From contig CAJUST010000002.1 of the NCBI GenBank assembly GCA_910589105.1, forward strand, positions 17,987 to 81,986: a stretch of DNA of 64,000 nt. The letters are read 5' to 3'. Below, one piece after another: positions 52,195 through 62,400 of this stretch (the first letter of the stretch is position 1; each line of letters opens with the position of its first letter). The notes beneath the pieces are model-generated. The model searched no databases, had not been told where the DNA came from, and was given only the letters and a program-made list of their open reading frames with translations. This DNA is from an uncultured Lachnospiraceae bacterium. Its GTDB lineage: Bacteria; Bacillota; Clostridia; Lachnospirales; Lachnospiraceae. The translations under genes and the position numbers were made by a program.

Positions 52195-54246
52195 ATGGAA
52201 TATGATGAAATATTAGAAGAACGTTTTGAACTTGCATCGGAGCGGATTTTAGGCATTCAAAACACACAGGATGTGTCATTGGCGTATCAGGATTTTTTTA
52301 GGCGGGCGGCGCAGTTTCTTGGTCTGGCAGATGATACATTTCGCCAAAAACGTTCCGGCGGTTTAGAAAAATGGACGCTCAAGGATTGGGAGGAGAGAAA
52401 TAAGCGCCTCTATTGGGAGATGCTGCCAGAACAGTATGCAGACAGCTATTTGAATCCGGCGTTTGCCGCTCGTGTGTTTGGAGAAACGTTTGGGCGGCTT
52501 CTTAGTTTTTTGTATACGGAGCTTTTTGCCGTCACGGCATATGCGTTTGAAGGCAGGCTTTTCTATATGACGATTTTCTATGAATTGTTCCTTGAAATTT
52601 ATCATGTGTTTGAAATGGAAGGCGATCCGCAGCCAAAAGAAATTGAGCAGATTCTCTACTGGTTTTTCCATGATTACAGTGAGGCGTTTTCTGAGGATAA
52701 AGTGCGTGGGCTGGTAGATCCAGAGAATAATTTTTTTACGGAACTGGTAATGGAATCGGATTTGACGGATCTTCGGTTCCTTTATCGTTATGGGGCATAT
52801 ATCAGCCAATGCGAGCGAGAGACGGCGGCGTTTTTAAATACGTTAAGCGAAGCGGAACTTGCATCGATGGCGGATACGATGACGGAAGGTTTTCGGATCG
52901 GGTATGAAAAATTAGGGAAAGAGTTGAGGAAGAAAGAGACGGTTTGCATTGAGTATCCCATAGGTTTTGAACGCGTGGCGCGCGCCGTAATCCGTAACTT
53001 TGCAAAAATGGGGTTAAGGCCGGCAATTTACCGGAACACGTTGTCTTCTTTCCATATGGGCAGCGGCGCCAGACGCGGCTGTTATACGGCGTCTGCGAAT
53101 CCACAGTTTGAATTTGACCATAAATCGGACAGCGCGTTGTATCTTGACAAGGTCTATGTAAAACGCAGGGTAGAGACAATGAAAGCCGCGTTTGAGAAGT
53201 ATAAAAAGCAGGCAAGGCGCCATGCAGGGCCGGCAGTGATTGAAATTTTTGGCGAGGAGCCGTTTTTGCCGCAGAGTAAGCCAGAGGCTTTTTCCTACAG
53301 CCTAAAACAAAATGAGTGGAAAGTTTCTCTTATGAACCAGCTTGGGCAGCTTACGGAGGATTATATTCCCGGTGACGAGCGGAGTTTTACGATGATTGCA
53401 TATCCGGTTCCCGTAATCGGACAGGATTTTGAGCAGATTTTCCGTGAAACGGTTAAAATCAATACGCTGGATTATATGCAGTATCTGAGGATACAGCAAA
53501 GCATGATAGAGACGCTTGATTTAGCGGACCGCGTCCATATTACGGGGGCGGGAGAAAATGAGACGGATTTGTGGGTGAAAATCCAGCCGGTTTCAGATTT
53601 GAAAAAGGAAACTGCGTTTGAAAATTGCGTGGCGGACGTAAATATACCAGTAGGCGAGGTGTTTACCACTCCGGCGTTAGAAGGAACGTCGGGAACGCTG
53701 CATGTGGCGGAAGCGTATTTAAACGGTTTGCCTTATCGGAATTTAAAACTGAAGTTTAAAGATGGAATGGTGGCGGCATATAGCTGCGAAAATTTTGCAT
53801 CGGAAGAAGAAAACCAAAAGTATATTTATGAAAATCTTTTACAGCAGCATGAAACGCTTCCGATGGGAGAGTTTGCCATCGGCACAAACACGGCGGCATA
53901 CCGTATGGCAAAGCAGTATCATATTGCGGATAAACTTCCGATTTTGATTGCGGAAAAAATGGGGCCGCACTTTGCGGTAGGCGACACTTGTTATTCTCAT
54001 GCAGAAGATACGAAAGTGTATAATCCTGACGGCAGGGAGATAATTGCGCGGGATAATTCTAGATCAGTTTTGCGGAAAGAGGATAGCGCGAAAGCTTATT
54101 TTAACTGTCATACGGATATTACGGTTCCTTATGATGAGATTGGCTCAATTACAGTAAAAACAGCGGATAACCAAAGCATAGACATTATCAGGAATGGAAA
54201 ATTCGCTGTGACGGGCGCGGAAGCATTGAATCTTCCATTGGAATGA
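52195..54246 (+). CDS. M29-family aminopeptidase with N-terminal extension
   Basis: A 683-residue protein starting at ATG 52195. The C-terminal ~400 residues are an M29 (AmpS/aminopeptidase II) metallopeptidase: metal ligands are visible as Glu in PVGEVFTTP, Glu in LPMGEFAIGTN, His in KMGPHFAVGD and His/Asp in NCHTDI. AmpS-type enzymes are about 410 residues; here ~270 helical residues precede the domain, as in many clostridial 'leucyl aminopeptidase' annotations. It removes N-terminal residues from peptides in the cytoplasm. AGGAAGAAAGGGAAG precedes the start. Confidence 0.9.
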   Translation: MEYDEILEERFELASERILGIQNTQDVSLAYQDFFRRAAQFLGLADDTFRQKRSGGLEKWTLKDWEERNKRLYWEMLPEQYADSYLNPAFAARVFGETFGRLLSFLYTELFAVTAYAFEGRLFYMTIFYELFLEIYHVFEMEGDPQPKEIEQILYWFFHDYSEAFSEDKVRGLVDPENNFFTELVMESDLTDLRFLYRYGAYISQCERETAAFLNTLSEAELASMADTMTEGFRIGYEKLGKELRKKETVCIEYPIGFERVARAVIRNFAKMGLRPAIYRNTLSSFHMGSGARRGCYTASANPQFEFDHKSDSALYLDKVYVKRRVETMKAAFEKYKKQARRHAGPAVIEIFGEEPFLPQSKPEAFSYSLKQNEWKVSLMNQLGQLTEDYIPGDERSFTMIAYPVPVIGQDFEQIFRETVKINTLDYMQYLRIQQSMIETLDLADRVHITGAGENETDLWVKIQPVSDLKKETAFENCVADVNIPVGEVFTTPALEGTSGTLHVAEAYLNGLPYRNLKLKFKDGMVAAYSCENFASEEENQKYIYENLLQQHETLPMGEFAIGTNTAAYRMAKQYHIADKLPILIAEKMGPHFAVGDTCYSHAEDTKVYNPDGREIIARDNSRSVLRKEDSAKAYFNCHTDITVPYDEIGSITVKTADNQSIDIIRNGKFAVTGAEALNLPLE

Positions 54247-54283
54247 GATACAATAAAAAGAAAAACAGGAAAAGGAGCAGATT

Positions 54284-54793
54284 ATGGCAAAAGTAGGAAT
54301 GGTAATGGGCAGTGATTCCGATATGCCTGTAATGGCAAAAGCGGCGGAAGTTTTGGAACAGTTGGGAATAGAGTATGAGATGCGGATTATTTCTGCGCAC
54401 AGAGAGCCGGCCGTTTTTTTTGAATATGCCAATACAGCCGAAGAAAAAGGCTTTAAGGTGATTATTGCGGCGGCTGGCATGGCGGCGCATTTGCCGGGTA
54501 TGTGCGCGGCGATTTTCCCAATGCCTGTCATCGGGATTCCGATGCATACGACGTCGCTTGGCGGGCGGGATTCGCTGTATTCCATTGTGCAGATGCCAAG
54601 CGGGATTCCCGTGGCTTCGGTTGCCATCAACGGAGGCGTAAATGCGGCTCTTTTGGCGGCGAAAATTTTAGCGGTAAGCGATGCGCAGTTATTACAGCGG
54701 CTGAAAGAATATGCCAAAGGCTTAAAAGAGCAGGTTCAGGCAAAAGATGAGAAATTACAGGAAACCGGTTACAGGAAGTATGCAGAGAAATAA
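54284..54793 (+). CDS. purE: N5-carboxyaminoimidazole ribonucleotide mutase
   Basis: A 169-residue PurE, class I by size: GMVMGSDSDMPVM, SAHREP and the AGMAAHLPGMCAA / TSLGGRDSLYSIVQMPSGIPVA segments that line the active site. It makes CAIR in purine synthesis. AAAGGAG lies before the ATG. It heads purE-purM-purN. Confidence 0.96.
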   Translation: MAKVGMVMGSDSDMPVMAKAAEVLEQLGIEYEMRIISAHREPAVFFEYANTAEEKGFKVIIAAAGMAAHLPGMCAAIFPMPVIGIPMHTTSLGGRDSLYSIVQMPSGIPVASVAINGGVNAALLAAKILAVSDAQLLQRLKEYAKGLKEQVQAKDEKLQETGYRKYAEK

Positions 54794-54806
54794 AGGAGAA
54801 CAGATC

Positions 54807-55832
54807 ATGGATTATAAAAACGCGGGCGTAGATATTGAGGCAGGCTACAAATCAGTGGAATTGATGAAAAAACATGTACAGGAAACAATGCGCAGTGAGG
54901 TCTTGTCAGGCCTTGGCGGTTTTTCCGGGGCATTTTCCATGGAAGCGTTCCGGAATATGGAACAGCCGACGCTGGTATCGGGGACGGACGGGGTAGGAAC
55001 TAAGATAAAACTCGCATTCCTTTTGGACAAGCATGATACGATAGGGATAGACTGTGTGGCAATGTGTGTCAATGATATTGCTTGTGCAGGCGGGGAGCCG
55101 TTGTTTTTTCTGGACTATATTGCATGTGGCAAAAATTTTCCGGAAAAGATCGCTAAGATTGTCAGCGGCGTTGCCGAAGGCTGTAAACAGGCGGGAGCGG
55201 CGTTAATTGGCGGGGAGACAGCGGAGCATCCTGGGCTTATGCCGGAAGAAGAATATGATTTGGCAGGTTTTGCCGTAGGCATTGTGGATCAAAAAGAGAT
55301 TATTACGGGCAATGACTTAGAAGACGGCGATGTGTTAATCGGTCTGGCAAGTTCCGGCGTTCATTCCAATGGATTTTCCTTAGTCCGCAAAGTGTTCCCG
55401 ATGGAAAAAGAAGCTCTGGACACTTATTATGAGGAATTGGGGGGAACGCTTGGAGAGACGCTTTTAAAGCCGACGAGGATTTATGTGAAAGCCCTAAAAC
55501 AGATCAAAGAGTCTGGCGTCCGCGTAAAAGCGTGCAGCCATATTACGGGCGGCGGGTTCTATGAGAATGTGCCGCGTATGCTTCCGGAAGGCAGACACGC
55601 TATCATTGAGAAAGAGAGTTATCCGGTTCCGCCTATTTTTCCGATGCTTGCCAAAAAAGGAAACATTGAGGAACAGATGATGTATAATACATACAATATG
55701 GGGCTTGGCATGATTCTTGCTGTTTCAAAAGAAGATGCGGATGCGGCAATGGGAGCAGTGAGAGCGGCAGGAGAAACGCCGTATCTGGTTGGCAGGATTA
55801 CGAATGGGGAAAAGGGAGTTACATTATGTTAA
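54807..55832 (+). CDS. purM: Phosphoribosylformylglycinamidine cyclo-ligase
   Basis: A 341-residue AIR synthetase: GGFSGAF, VSGTDGVGTK, DCVAMCVNDI and GLASSGVHSNGFSLVR are family signatures. It closes the imidazole ring using ATP. ATG 54807 follows AAAGGAG; the 20-codon upstream extension overlaps purE and is not needed. It overlaps purN by 7 bp. Confidence 0.96.
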   Translation: MDYKNAGVDIEAGYKSVELMKKHVQETMRSEVLSGLGGFSGAFSMEAFRNMEQPTLVSGTDGVGTKIKLAFLLDKHDTIGIDCVAMCVNDIACAGGEPLFFLDYIACGKNFPEKIAKIVSGVAEGCKQAGAALIGGETAEHPGLMPEEEYDLAGFAVGIVDQKEIITGNDLEDGDVLIGLASSGVHSNGFSLVRKVFPMEKEALDTYYEELGGTLGETLLKPTRIYVKALKQIKESGVRVKACSHITGGGFYENVPRMLPEGRHAIIEKESYPVPPIFPMLAKKGNIEEQMMYNTYNMGLGMILAVSKEDADAAMGAVRAAGETPYLVGRITNGEKGVTLC

Positions 55833-56455
55833 AGATTGCGGTTTTGGCATCCGGAGGGGGAACGAACCTACAGGCGATTATCGATGCAGTGGCGGCCAAA
55901 ACGCTCGCAGATGTGGAAATATCGGTTGTAATCAGCAATAATCAAAATGCTTTTGCCTTGGAGCGCGCGGCGAAAGCAAAAATTGCGGCAGTTTGCATTT
56001 CTCCAAAGGAGTTTGAAAGCAGGGAAGCGTTTAACCGGGCCTTTTTAGACAAATTGAACGGGTATCGGGTGGATTTGGTTGTGTTGGCAGGGTTTTTAGT
56101 GGTGATATCGCCTGAGATGATTGCGGAGTACCGAAACCGGATCATTAATATCCACCCGTCTTTGATCCCGTCGTTTTGCGGGAAGGGGTTTTATGGACTG
56201 AATGTGCATAAGGAAGCGCTGAAACGCGGAGTGAAAGTTACAGGGGCTACGGTGCATTTTGTTGACGAAGGAACGGATACGGGCCCGATTATTCTGCAAA
56301 GGGCGGTCGAAGTGAAAGAGGGCGATACGCCAAAGACATTACAGCGCCGAGTGATGGAGGAGGCGGAGTGGAAGATTCTGCCGGAGGCAATTGATTTGAT
56401 TGCGCGGGGATATGTTTGTGTGAAAGATGGGAGAGTGGTTCGGGAGGGGGAGTGA
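55826..56455 (+). CDS. purN: Phosphoribosylglycinamide formyltransferase
   Basis: A 209-residue GAR transformylase with VLASGGGTNLQAI at the phosphate site, NIHPSLIPSF (Asn and His catalytic) and VDEGTDTGPI (catalytic Asp). It uses 10-formyl-THF. The codons at the 3' end become G-rich, leading into the unusual spacer. Confidence 0.96.
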   Translation: MLKIAVLASGGGTNLQAIIDAVAAKTLADVEISVVISNNQNAFALERAAKAKIAAVCISPKEFESREAFNRAFLDKLNGYRVDLVVLAGFLVVISPEMIAEYRNRIINIHPSLIPSFCGKGFYGLNVHKEALKRGVKVTGATVHFVDEGTDTGPIILQRAVEVKEGDTPKTLQRRVMEEAEWKILPEAIDLIARGYVCVKDGRVVREGE

Positions 56456-56477
56456 GGTATACGAAAAACGACCGTTT

Positions 56478-56607
56478 CGCAGTAGATATAATTTGACGCA
56501 GGGAGCGCTTTCGCTTGTTAATGCTCGCAGCGGCGCTAAGACGCCAAAGGACGGCGTCTAAGAGCCGGCGGCATTAAAAATCCCTGCGTCAAATTATATC
56601 TACTGCG
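56478..56607. repeat. 130-bp palindromic element (MITE/REP-like)
   Basis: Perfect 27-bp inverted arms at 56478-56504 and 56581-56607 (CGCAGTAGATATAATTTGACG...GGGA and its complement) enclose a second nested hairpin: AGACGCC/GGCGTCT around an AAAGGAC loop, flanked by TTAATGC/GCATTAA. It does not code for protein and ends without a T run. The architecture suits a miniature inverted-repeat or REP-type dispersed element; copy number is not visible from one window. Confidence 0.75.
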
Positions 56608-57128
56608 TAACTGCATTTTGGGGGACGGGAGTTTTTGGATTTTTGAGTGATGGGAGTTTATTTGATAAGAGGTTTGTGTGAAGATTTATTTGTGTAGCAG
56701 AATTTTATTTGATAAGAGAGAGGATTATTTGAGTGATGGGGTGATTTTTGATTTATGCGAAGTTATTTGTGTAACAGGAGTTTATTAAATAAGAGAGAAG
56801 ATTTATTTGAGTGACGGAAGTCTTAAGTTTTTTTAAAATTAAAGAGAGGATTTTTTTGTGTAATGGGAGAGTTTTTGATAAGAGAGAGGATGTTTTTGAG
56901 AGGAACGGGAGTTTTTGAATTTGTGTGAGTTTTTGGAAAGAATTTTTGGGTTTTATGTTGAACTGTTTTTTGTGGTTATGCTTGGGTTTGATTTTTTAGG
57001 GGAAGATGGGATTTAAAAGAATTAGGTTCCGTATTATGTGGGTCATGATTGATAAATTTTGAGATTGAAGTAAAGTCAAGTTCAGTAGAAAATAAAAAGA
57101 TTTGAAATAGGAATGGAGGAATTTTATT
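56608..57128. repeat. Degenerate ~50-bp tandem repeats in G/T-rich non-coding DNA
   Basis: Units built from GATGGGAGTTTATTTGATAAG, AGAGAGGATT and ATTTGTGTAA recur from about 56640 to 56940 with drift: see the TGATAAGAG cores at 56662, 56712 and 56877 and TAAATAAGAGAGAAG at about 56787. The plus strand is almost free of C. No gene is visible. AGGAGG-like ATGGAGG before 57129 serves purD. Confidence 0.6.
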
Positions 57129-58403
57129 ATGAATATTTTGATTGTTGGAAGCGGCGGGAGAGAACATGCGATTGCGGTGAGTGTTGCTAAGAGCCGTCAT
57201 GCGGGGAAGATTTTTTGCGCGCCGGGTAATGCGGGGATTGGGAAGGTTGCGGAGTGTGTGCCGATTGGGGCGATGGAGTTTGAGAAGCTGGCGGCGTTTG
57301 CGAAGGAGCATGACGTGGATTTTACGATTGTTGGCATGGACGATCCGCTGGTTGGCGGGATTGTGGATGTGTTTGAGAATGAGGGGCTGGCGATTTTTGG
57401 GCCTAGGAAAAATGCGGCGGTTTTGGAAGGATCGAAGGCGTTTTCGAAGGATTTGATGAAAAAATATGGGATTCCGACGGCGGGGTATGAGACGTTTGAT
57501 GATCCGGCGGAGGCGCTTGCTTTTTTGGAAACGGCAAAAATGCCGATTGTGCTGAAAGCAGACGGGCTGGCGCTTGGGAAGGGTGTTTTGATTTGCAATA
57601 CGCTCAAGGAAGCAAGGGCTGGCGTGAAGGAGATTATGGAGGACAAGAAGTTTGGCTCGGCTGGGAATCATATGGTGGTTGAGGAGTTTATGTCGGGACG
57701 TGAAGTTTCTGTACTCTCTTTTGTAGATGGGAAGACGATTCGGATTATGTCTTCGGCTCAGGATCATAAAAGGGCGAAAGATGGGGATTTGGGATTAAAT
57801 ACAGGGGGTATGGGGACGTTTTCCCCAAGTCCGTTTTATACGGAGGAAGTGGATGCGTTTTGTCGGGAGCATATTTATCAAAAGACGGTGGATGCGATGG
57901 CGGCGGAAGGCAGAGCGTATAAGGGGGTTATCTTTTTTGGGCTGATGCTGACGGAAGATGGGCCGAAGGTGTTAGAATATAATGCAAGGTTTGGCGATCC
58001 GGAGGCGCAAGTGGTTCTGCCCCGTATGAAAAATGATATTTTGGAAGTGATGCAGGCTTGCGTGAATGGGACGTTAGATGAAATTACGCTTGAGTTTGAG
58101 GAGAATGCGGCGGTTTGCGTTGTGCTGGCGTCAGATGGGTATCCACTTTCGTATGATAAGGGATTTGAGATTTTTGGGGAAGAAAAGTTTGATTCGGCGG
58201 AAGGGTATTATTGTTTTCATGCTGGGACTAAGAGGAATGAAGAAGGCAGGATTGTGACGAATGGCGGCCGTGTGCTTGGGGTTACGGCGAAGGGGGCGGA
58301 TCTCAGGGAAGCAAGGGCGAATGCGTATGCGGCTTGTGAATGGGTTTCGTTTGAGAATAAATATATGCGGCATGATATTGGCAAGGCGATTGACGAGGCG
58401 TAA
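57129..58403 (+). CDS. purD: Phosphoribosylamine-glycine ligase
   Basis: A 424-residue GAR synthetase of the ATP-grasp fold: MNILIVGSGGREHAIA, LKADGLALGKGVLI, GGMGTFSPSPFY and LEYNARFGDPEAQ. It joins glycine to phosphoribosylamine. The coding strand is unusually G/T-rich (GCG, GGG, TTT, ATT, GTG codons dominate), matching the spacer before it. It is separated from purN by 673 bp. Confidence 0.96.
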   Translation: MNILIVGSGGREHAIAVSVAKSRHAGKIFCAPGNAGIGKVAECVPIGAMEFEKLAAFAKEHDVDFTIVGMDDPLVGGIVDVFENEGLAIFGPRKNAAVLEGSKAFSKDLMKKYGIPTAGYETFDDPAEALAFLETAKMPIVLKADGLALGKGVLICNTLKEARAGVKEIMEDKKFGSAGNHMVVEEFMSGREVSVLSFVDGKTIRIMSSAQDHKRAKDGDLGLNTGGMGTFSPSPFYTEEVDAFCREHIYQKTVDAMAAEGRAYKGVIFFGLMLTEDGPKVLEYNARFGDPEAQVVLPRMKNDILEVMQACVNGTLDEITLEFEENAAVCVVLASDGYPLSYDKGFEIFGEEKFDSAEGYYCFHAGTKRNEEGRIVTNGGRVLGVTAKGADLREARANAYAACEWVSFENKYMRHDIGKAIDEA

Positions 58404-58413
58404 AGGAGCGGAT

Positions 58414-59049
58414 ATGGAAAAAGGCATTATTTTCGATATGGACGGGACGTTATGGGATTCTTCGGAGAATGTGGCACGGTCTTGGGATAAAGTGATCCAG
58501 AAGGAAGCGGGCGGCTTACGGAGGATTACAAGGGAGGATATTAAACGGGTGATGGGACATACTATGACGGAGATTGCCCAAATGCTGTTTCCTATGTTGG
58601 ATTTGAAAGAAGCGGTGGAGCTGACGGATAAGTGTGGCTTGGCAGAAAATGAGTACCTTCGGGAACATGGCGGAGTGTTGTATCCGGATTTGGAAGCGAC
58701 GTTGAAAACGCTTGCAAAGCGGTATCCGCTTTTTATTGTCAGTAATTGCCAAAAGGGGTATATTGAAGCGTTCTTAGAGTTCTACCGGTTTGGGGGATAT
58801 TTCAGGGATTTTGAATGTTTCGGGAATACCGGAGAGGGGAAGGCGGTTAATATTGAGCGGGTCATTCGGCGGAATGGGCTTAAGGAAGCTGTTTACGTTG
58901 GCGATATTCAGGGAGATTATGAGGCCAGCGTAAAGGCGGGAGCGAAGTTTATCCATGCTGCATATGGGTTTGGGACGATAGAAAGTGATGCGCCCCGTAT
59001 TATGCGTTTGCCGGAGTTGGAGCGAGTGTTAGATACATTGTTATTTTGA
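58414..59049 (+). CDS. HAD-superfamily phosphatase (phosphoglycolate-phosphatase-like)
   Basis: A 211-residue HAD hydrolase: motif I DMDGTLWDS, motif II VSNCQKG, Lys in TGEGKAVNIERVI and motif IV VGDIQGDYEA, with a helical cap between I and II. Substrate is not predictable; candidates are small sugar phosphates or nucleotides. ATG 58414 follows AAAGGAG, 10 bp after purD, so probably co-transcribed. Confidence 0.9.
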   Translation: MEKGIIFDMDGTLWDSSENVARSWDKVIQKEAGGLRRITREDIKRVMGHTMTEIAQMLFPMLDLKEAVELTDKCGLAENEYLREHGGVLYPDLEATLKTLAKRYPLFIVSNCQKGYIEAFLEFYRFGGYFRDFECFGNTGEGKAVNIERVIRRNGLKEAVYVGDIQGDYEASVKAGAKFIHAAYGFGTIESDAPRIMRLPELERVLDTLLF

Positions 59050-59442
59050 CGGGATAGTGACGCGCATAGAAATGATATTATTTATATATGGGCAGAAGCA
59101 TTTTTATGTTTTTGAAAAGGAGAATATGAAAATGAGTAATGCGAAAGGGCGTAAATTAGTAAGAATGTAGGAATAGAGTTCATTGTTAGACTGAAGGGCA
59201 GACAGGTGTTCTGTTTTAAAGGAAAATGGAATAAGGAACGGGAAAGGCGACTTGTAAAGAACAGTTGTAATTTTTGTAAATGGCGCAGGGCGGAATGCCT
59301 TGCGCCATTTTTTAAACAGAATTTTGGGAAAAAATATGTTGATAAAAGAGTAAATTGAAAAAATGTATAAAATATATATTATTTTTCTTGAATTTATGTT
59401 AAAATTGACGTGGATATAGTTTTTTGAGAAAGGAGAATTTGT
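59050..59442. other. Spacer with a short peptide frame and a terminator
   Basis: A 14-codon frame (59126-59170) has a strong AAAAGGAG ribosome site and starts MKMSNAKGRKLV. In the next frame the sequence continues open as VGIEFIVRLKGRQVF to NSCNFCKWRRAECLAPFF, ending beyond the hairpin at 59278-59313. This could be a frameshifted small Cys-rich gene or chance. Nothing else is seen. Confidence 0.35.
59278..59313 (+). terminator. Terminator before the glycoside hydrolase gene
   Basis: AAATGGCGCAGG (59278-59289) pairs with CCTTGCGCCATTT (59298-59310), followed by TTT. Confidence 0.8.
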
Positions 59443-62400
59443 ATGGGTGTACGAAAATTATTACGAAACGCATTGGCTTTGGCGGTGTCTTTTGGTTTGG
59501 CAATCGGGGAGGCTCCGGCGTCTTTGCTTGCGGCTGAGGATACAGGCGATGGGAACCGGGAAAGTGTAGTGGACTTATCAGATGGTCTTGTAGGGCATTG
59601 GACGTTTGATGGGGGAAGTCAAGATGATGCGTGGCTTGCAAGCAGTGTCACGGAAAATCTTGTTGCGGAAAAAACGGATACTGGGGTTAGTTTGTCGGAG
59701 GATGGCGGCATATCGGGAGGCGCTGCGGATTTTGCAGGAACAGCGAATAAATGTCTAACATTAAAATTGAAAGATGCGAATGTTGGGCTGACGGAGGCGA
59801 CAGGCAGTTTTTCGATTGGGGCTTGGATAAAGTACCGTTCTATTTCATATACAAATGAAACGCCGACAAGTGTGTTTCATTTAGATGGAGACAGCGCGGG
59901 ACAGCCGATTTTATCGATATCGCCGAATAATAGTAAAAATGTGTACAATACGTTTTTGGGCGGACAGCTTAAATACAGCTCTCAGGAAATAGCGGGGAAT
60001 CAATGGCATCATGTTATGTTTGTGTTTGATAAGACGGACACTGAGAAAAAGGCGCGGTTTTATGTAAATGGAGTTTTGGCAGGGGAAGAAACGATTACTG
60101 GAAATGTAATATATGGAAACGGAACCCGCGGAGGAAATATCCGCGTTGGCTATCATAGGGCGACGCAAAGCTCGGCAGTAGACGGGCTTATGGATGAAAT
60201 CCGTTATTATGACACGGCTGTGGCTGCCGATACGGTGGAAGCCATTTACAGAGATGGCGGGATTAAGCTGGAAATAAATACGCTTAAAGAGGACTTGCGG
60301 ACTCTTTTGACGCAAGCGGAAGCGCTCTCTGGGGGCGATTCGGAATCAGTGGCGAATTTAACGGCGGCAAAAGAGGCGGCAGAAGCGCTGCTTGGGGAAG
60401 GGCAAGCGGAAACGGAAGCATTTAAAACGGCGCTGCAAACGGCGAAAAATGATTTGACAGCGGCGATTGAAAATTACCAGCAGGCAGGAAACGAGCCGGA
60501 TACTGTTGTTTCGAATGGCTTAGTGGGATATTGGACGTTTGAGGGAGATACGGAAACGGATCGTTTGGCAAGCAAAGGGTCTGTGGCAGGCATTGCAGCT
60601 TTAAAGACAGGCAATGGCGTTACGGTTCAGGAAGGATCGGGAGTTTCCGGTGGCAGCGCCTCATTCAGCGGGAATAATGCATCTTATCTGACATTGAACC
60701 TGACTGAGCAATATAAGCTGATTGCAAGCTCAAATCCATTTACTATAGGGGCATGGATTAAATATGACGATATGGAAGCAAGCGGACTGTCTGATATTAG
60801 TGTATTCCATCAAGATGGCGCGAGCGCAGGCAGGGCAATTCTGACGATTAAAAATAATGGGGAAAGCGGAATGCGGTATGGCACCTATCTGGCGGCAAGC
60901 AATCAGTATGCCGAGGCAAACATTGAGAGTGGGAAATGGCATCATGTAATGATTGCAGTCGATGCAGCGGGTGAAGGAAGAACAGCCAAAATATATGTCA
61001 ATGGCGTGTTGGAAAATGAGAATAATTCAGCGCTTGGCGCGGCTTTAATTGATGGCACTGGAAATATCCGCGTGGGCGCGCATAGGCAGAATGCAGACAG
61101 TCCGGCAATTAAAGGCGTAATGGATGAAATTCGCTATTATAACAGGACATTAAGCGCGGCGGAAGTGAAAACAATTTATGATGTACATGGCGATCTGATT
61201 GAAACGGAAAATGTGAAAAGGGAATTGCGGGATCTGATTGCTGATGCGCGGGCATTGACCGGAGGGACAGCGGCGGCTCAGACAGAATTGGATCGTGTCA
61301 TTGGAGAGACGGAGGCGTTATTGTCAAATGAAGCGGCAACGCTTACAGCACTCACGGAGAAGAAGGAAGAACTTCTAGCCGCAATCCGCGCGTATGAGGC
61401 CAGCGCGCCTGTGAGCATTGCAGTTGACACTTCCGATGAACTGAGGGAAATCCCATCTGCAATGTTTGGGATTAACCATCGTTATCATAATTACGGTTAT
61501 GGAAGCTGGGATAAAGACAATGATAAAATATATGATGCATTTAATGAACTTGCAAAAAATGCGGATTTTGGTTCAGTCCGTTATCCGGGCGGCACAGTGT
61601 CAAATTTGTTTACATGGAAAGATACGATTGGGCCGAAAGAACAGAGAACAACGACGATTGCAGGGAATAATTTTTATTCTGCTGCTGGGGAAACGCCCGT
61701 TGATCCGGCATTTGGCGTAGATGAGGCGATGAAGTGGATTTACGATGATTTGGATTCGGAAGCGATTTTTGTTTATGGTTTTGGACGCGGCAACCCACAG
61801 GATGCGGCAGATTTGGTGGAGTATCTGAATGCGCCAAATGATGGCAGCAATCCAAACGGAGGCGTTGATTGGGCGGCAGCGCGCGCGGAAAATGGGCATG
61901 AAGAACCCTATGGGGTGATCCGTTTTGAGCTTGGAAATGAATTTAGCGATACCGGGCAAAATTACTGGATGGCTGGACTTAGCGAACATAACAGGGGAGT
62001 GACGGATCTGTATATTGAAGGCGACCGTATGACGATATCGGGGCAGACGAGTTACTATCAGACGAACAACAGGGTGGCGAAAAAAGGCGATTGGAGAGCT
62101 TCTGCTTCCTTGAGTGATGGGAAGGCAAATGAGGAGCGGTATGTTTATTATCTCCCAGTTGTGGAAGACACAGCGGAAGTGTTTGTTGGAGGGACAAAGT
62201 GGGAGATCGTAGATTCTTTGGAAGGACAAGGCGCGGCAAATGTGTGTACATTTGATTATGAAACGGGGAAGATTGCCTTTGGCGACGGGGTCAATGGCGC
62301 GATTCCATCGTCTGGGACGCAGATTACTTGTAACTACAAAACGGATCAGTCTGGGTTTGTAGACTATTATGAGGCGATGAAAGCGGTTGCAGATGAAATT

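Noticed and set aside
56976..57767. A 263-codon minus-strand frame opposite purD
   Set aside because: Arg/His/Asn-rich shadow of the G/T-biased purD gene and spacer; purD on the plus strand is certain.
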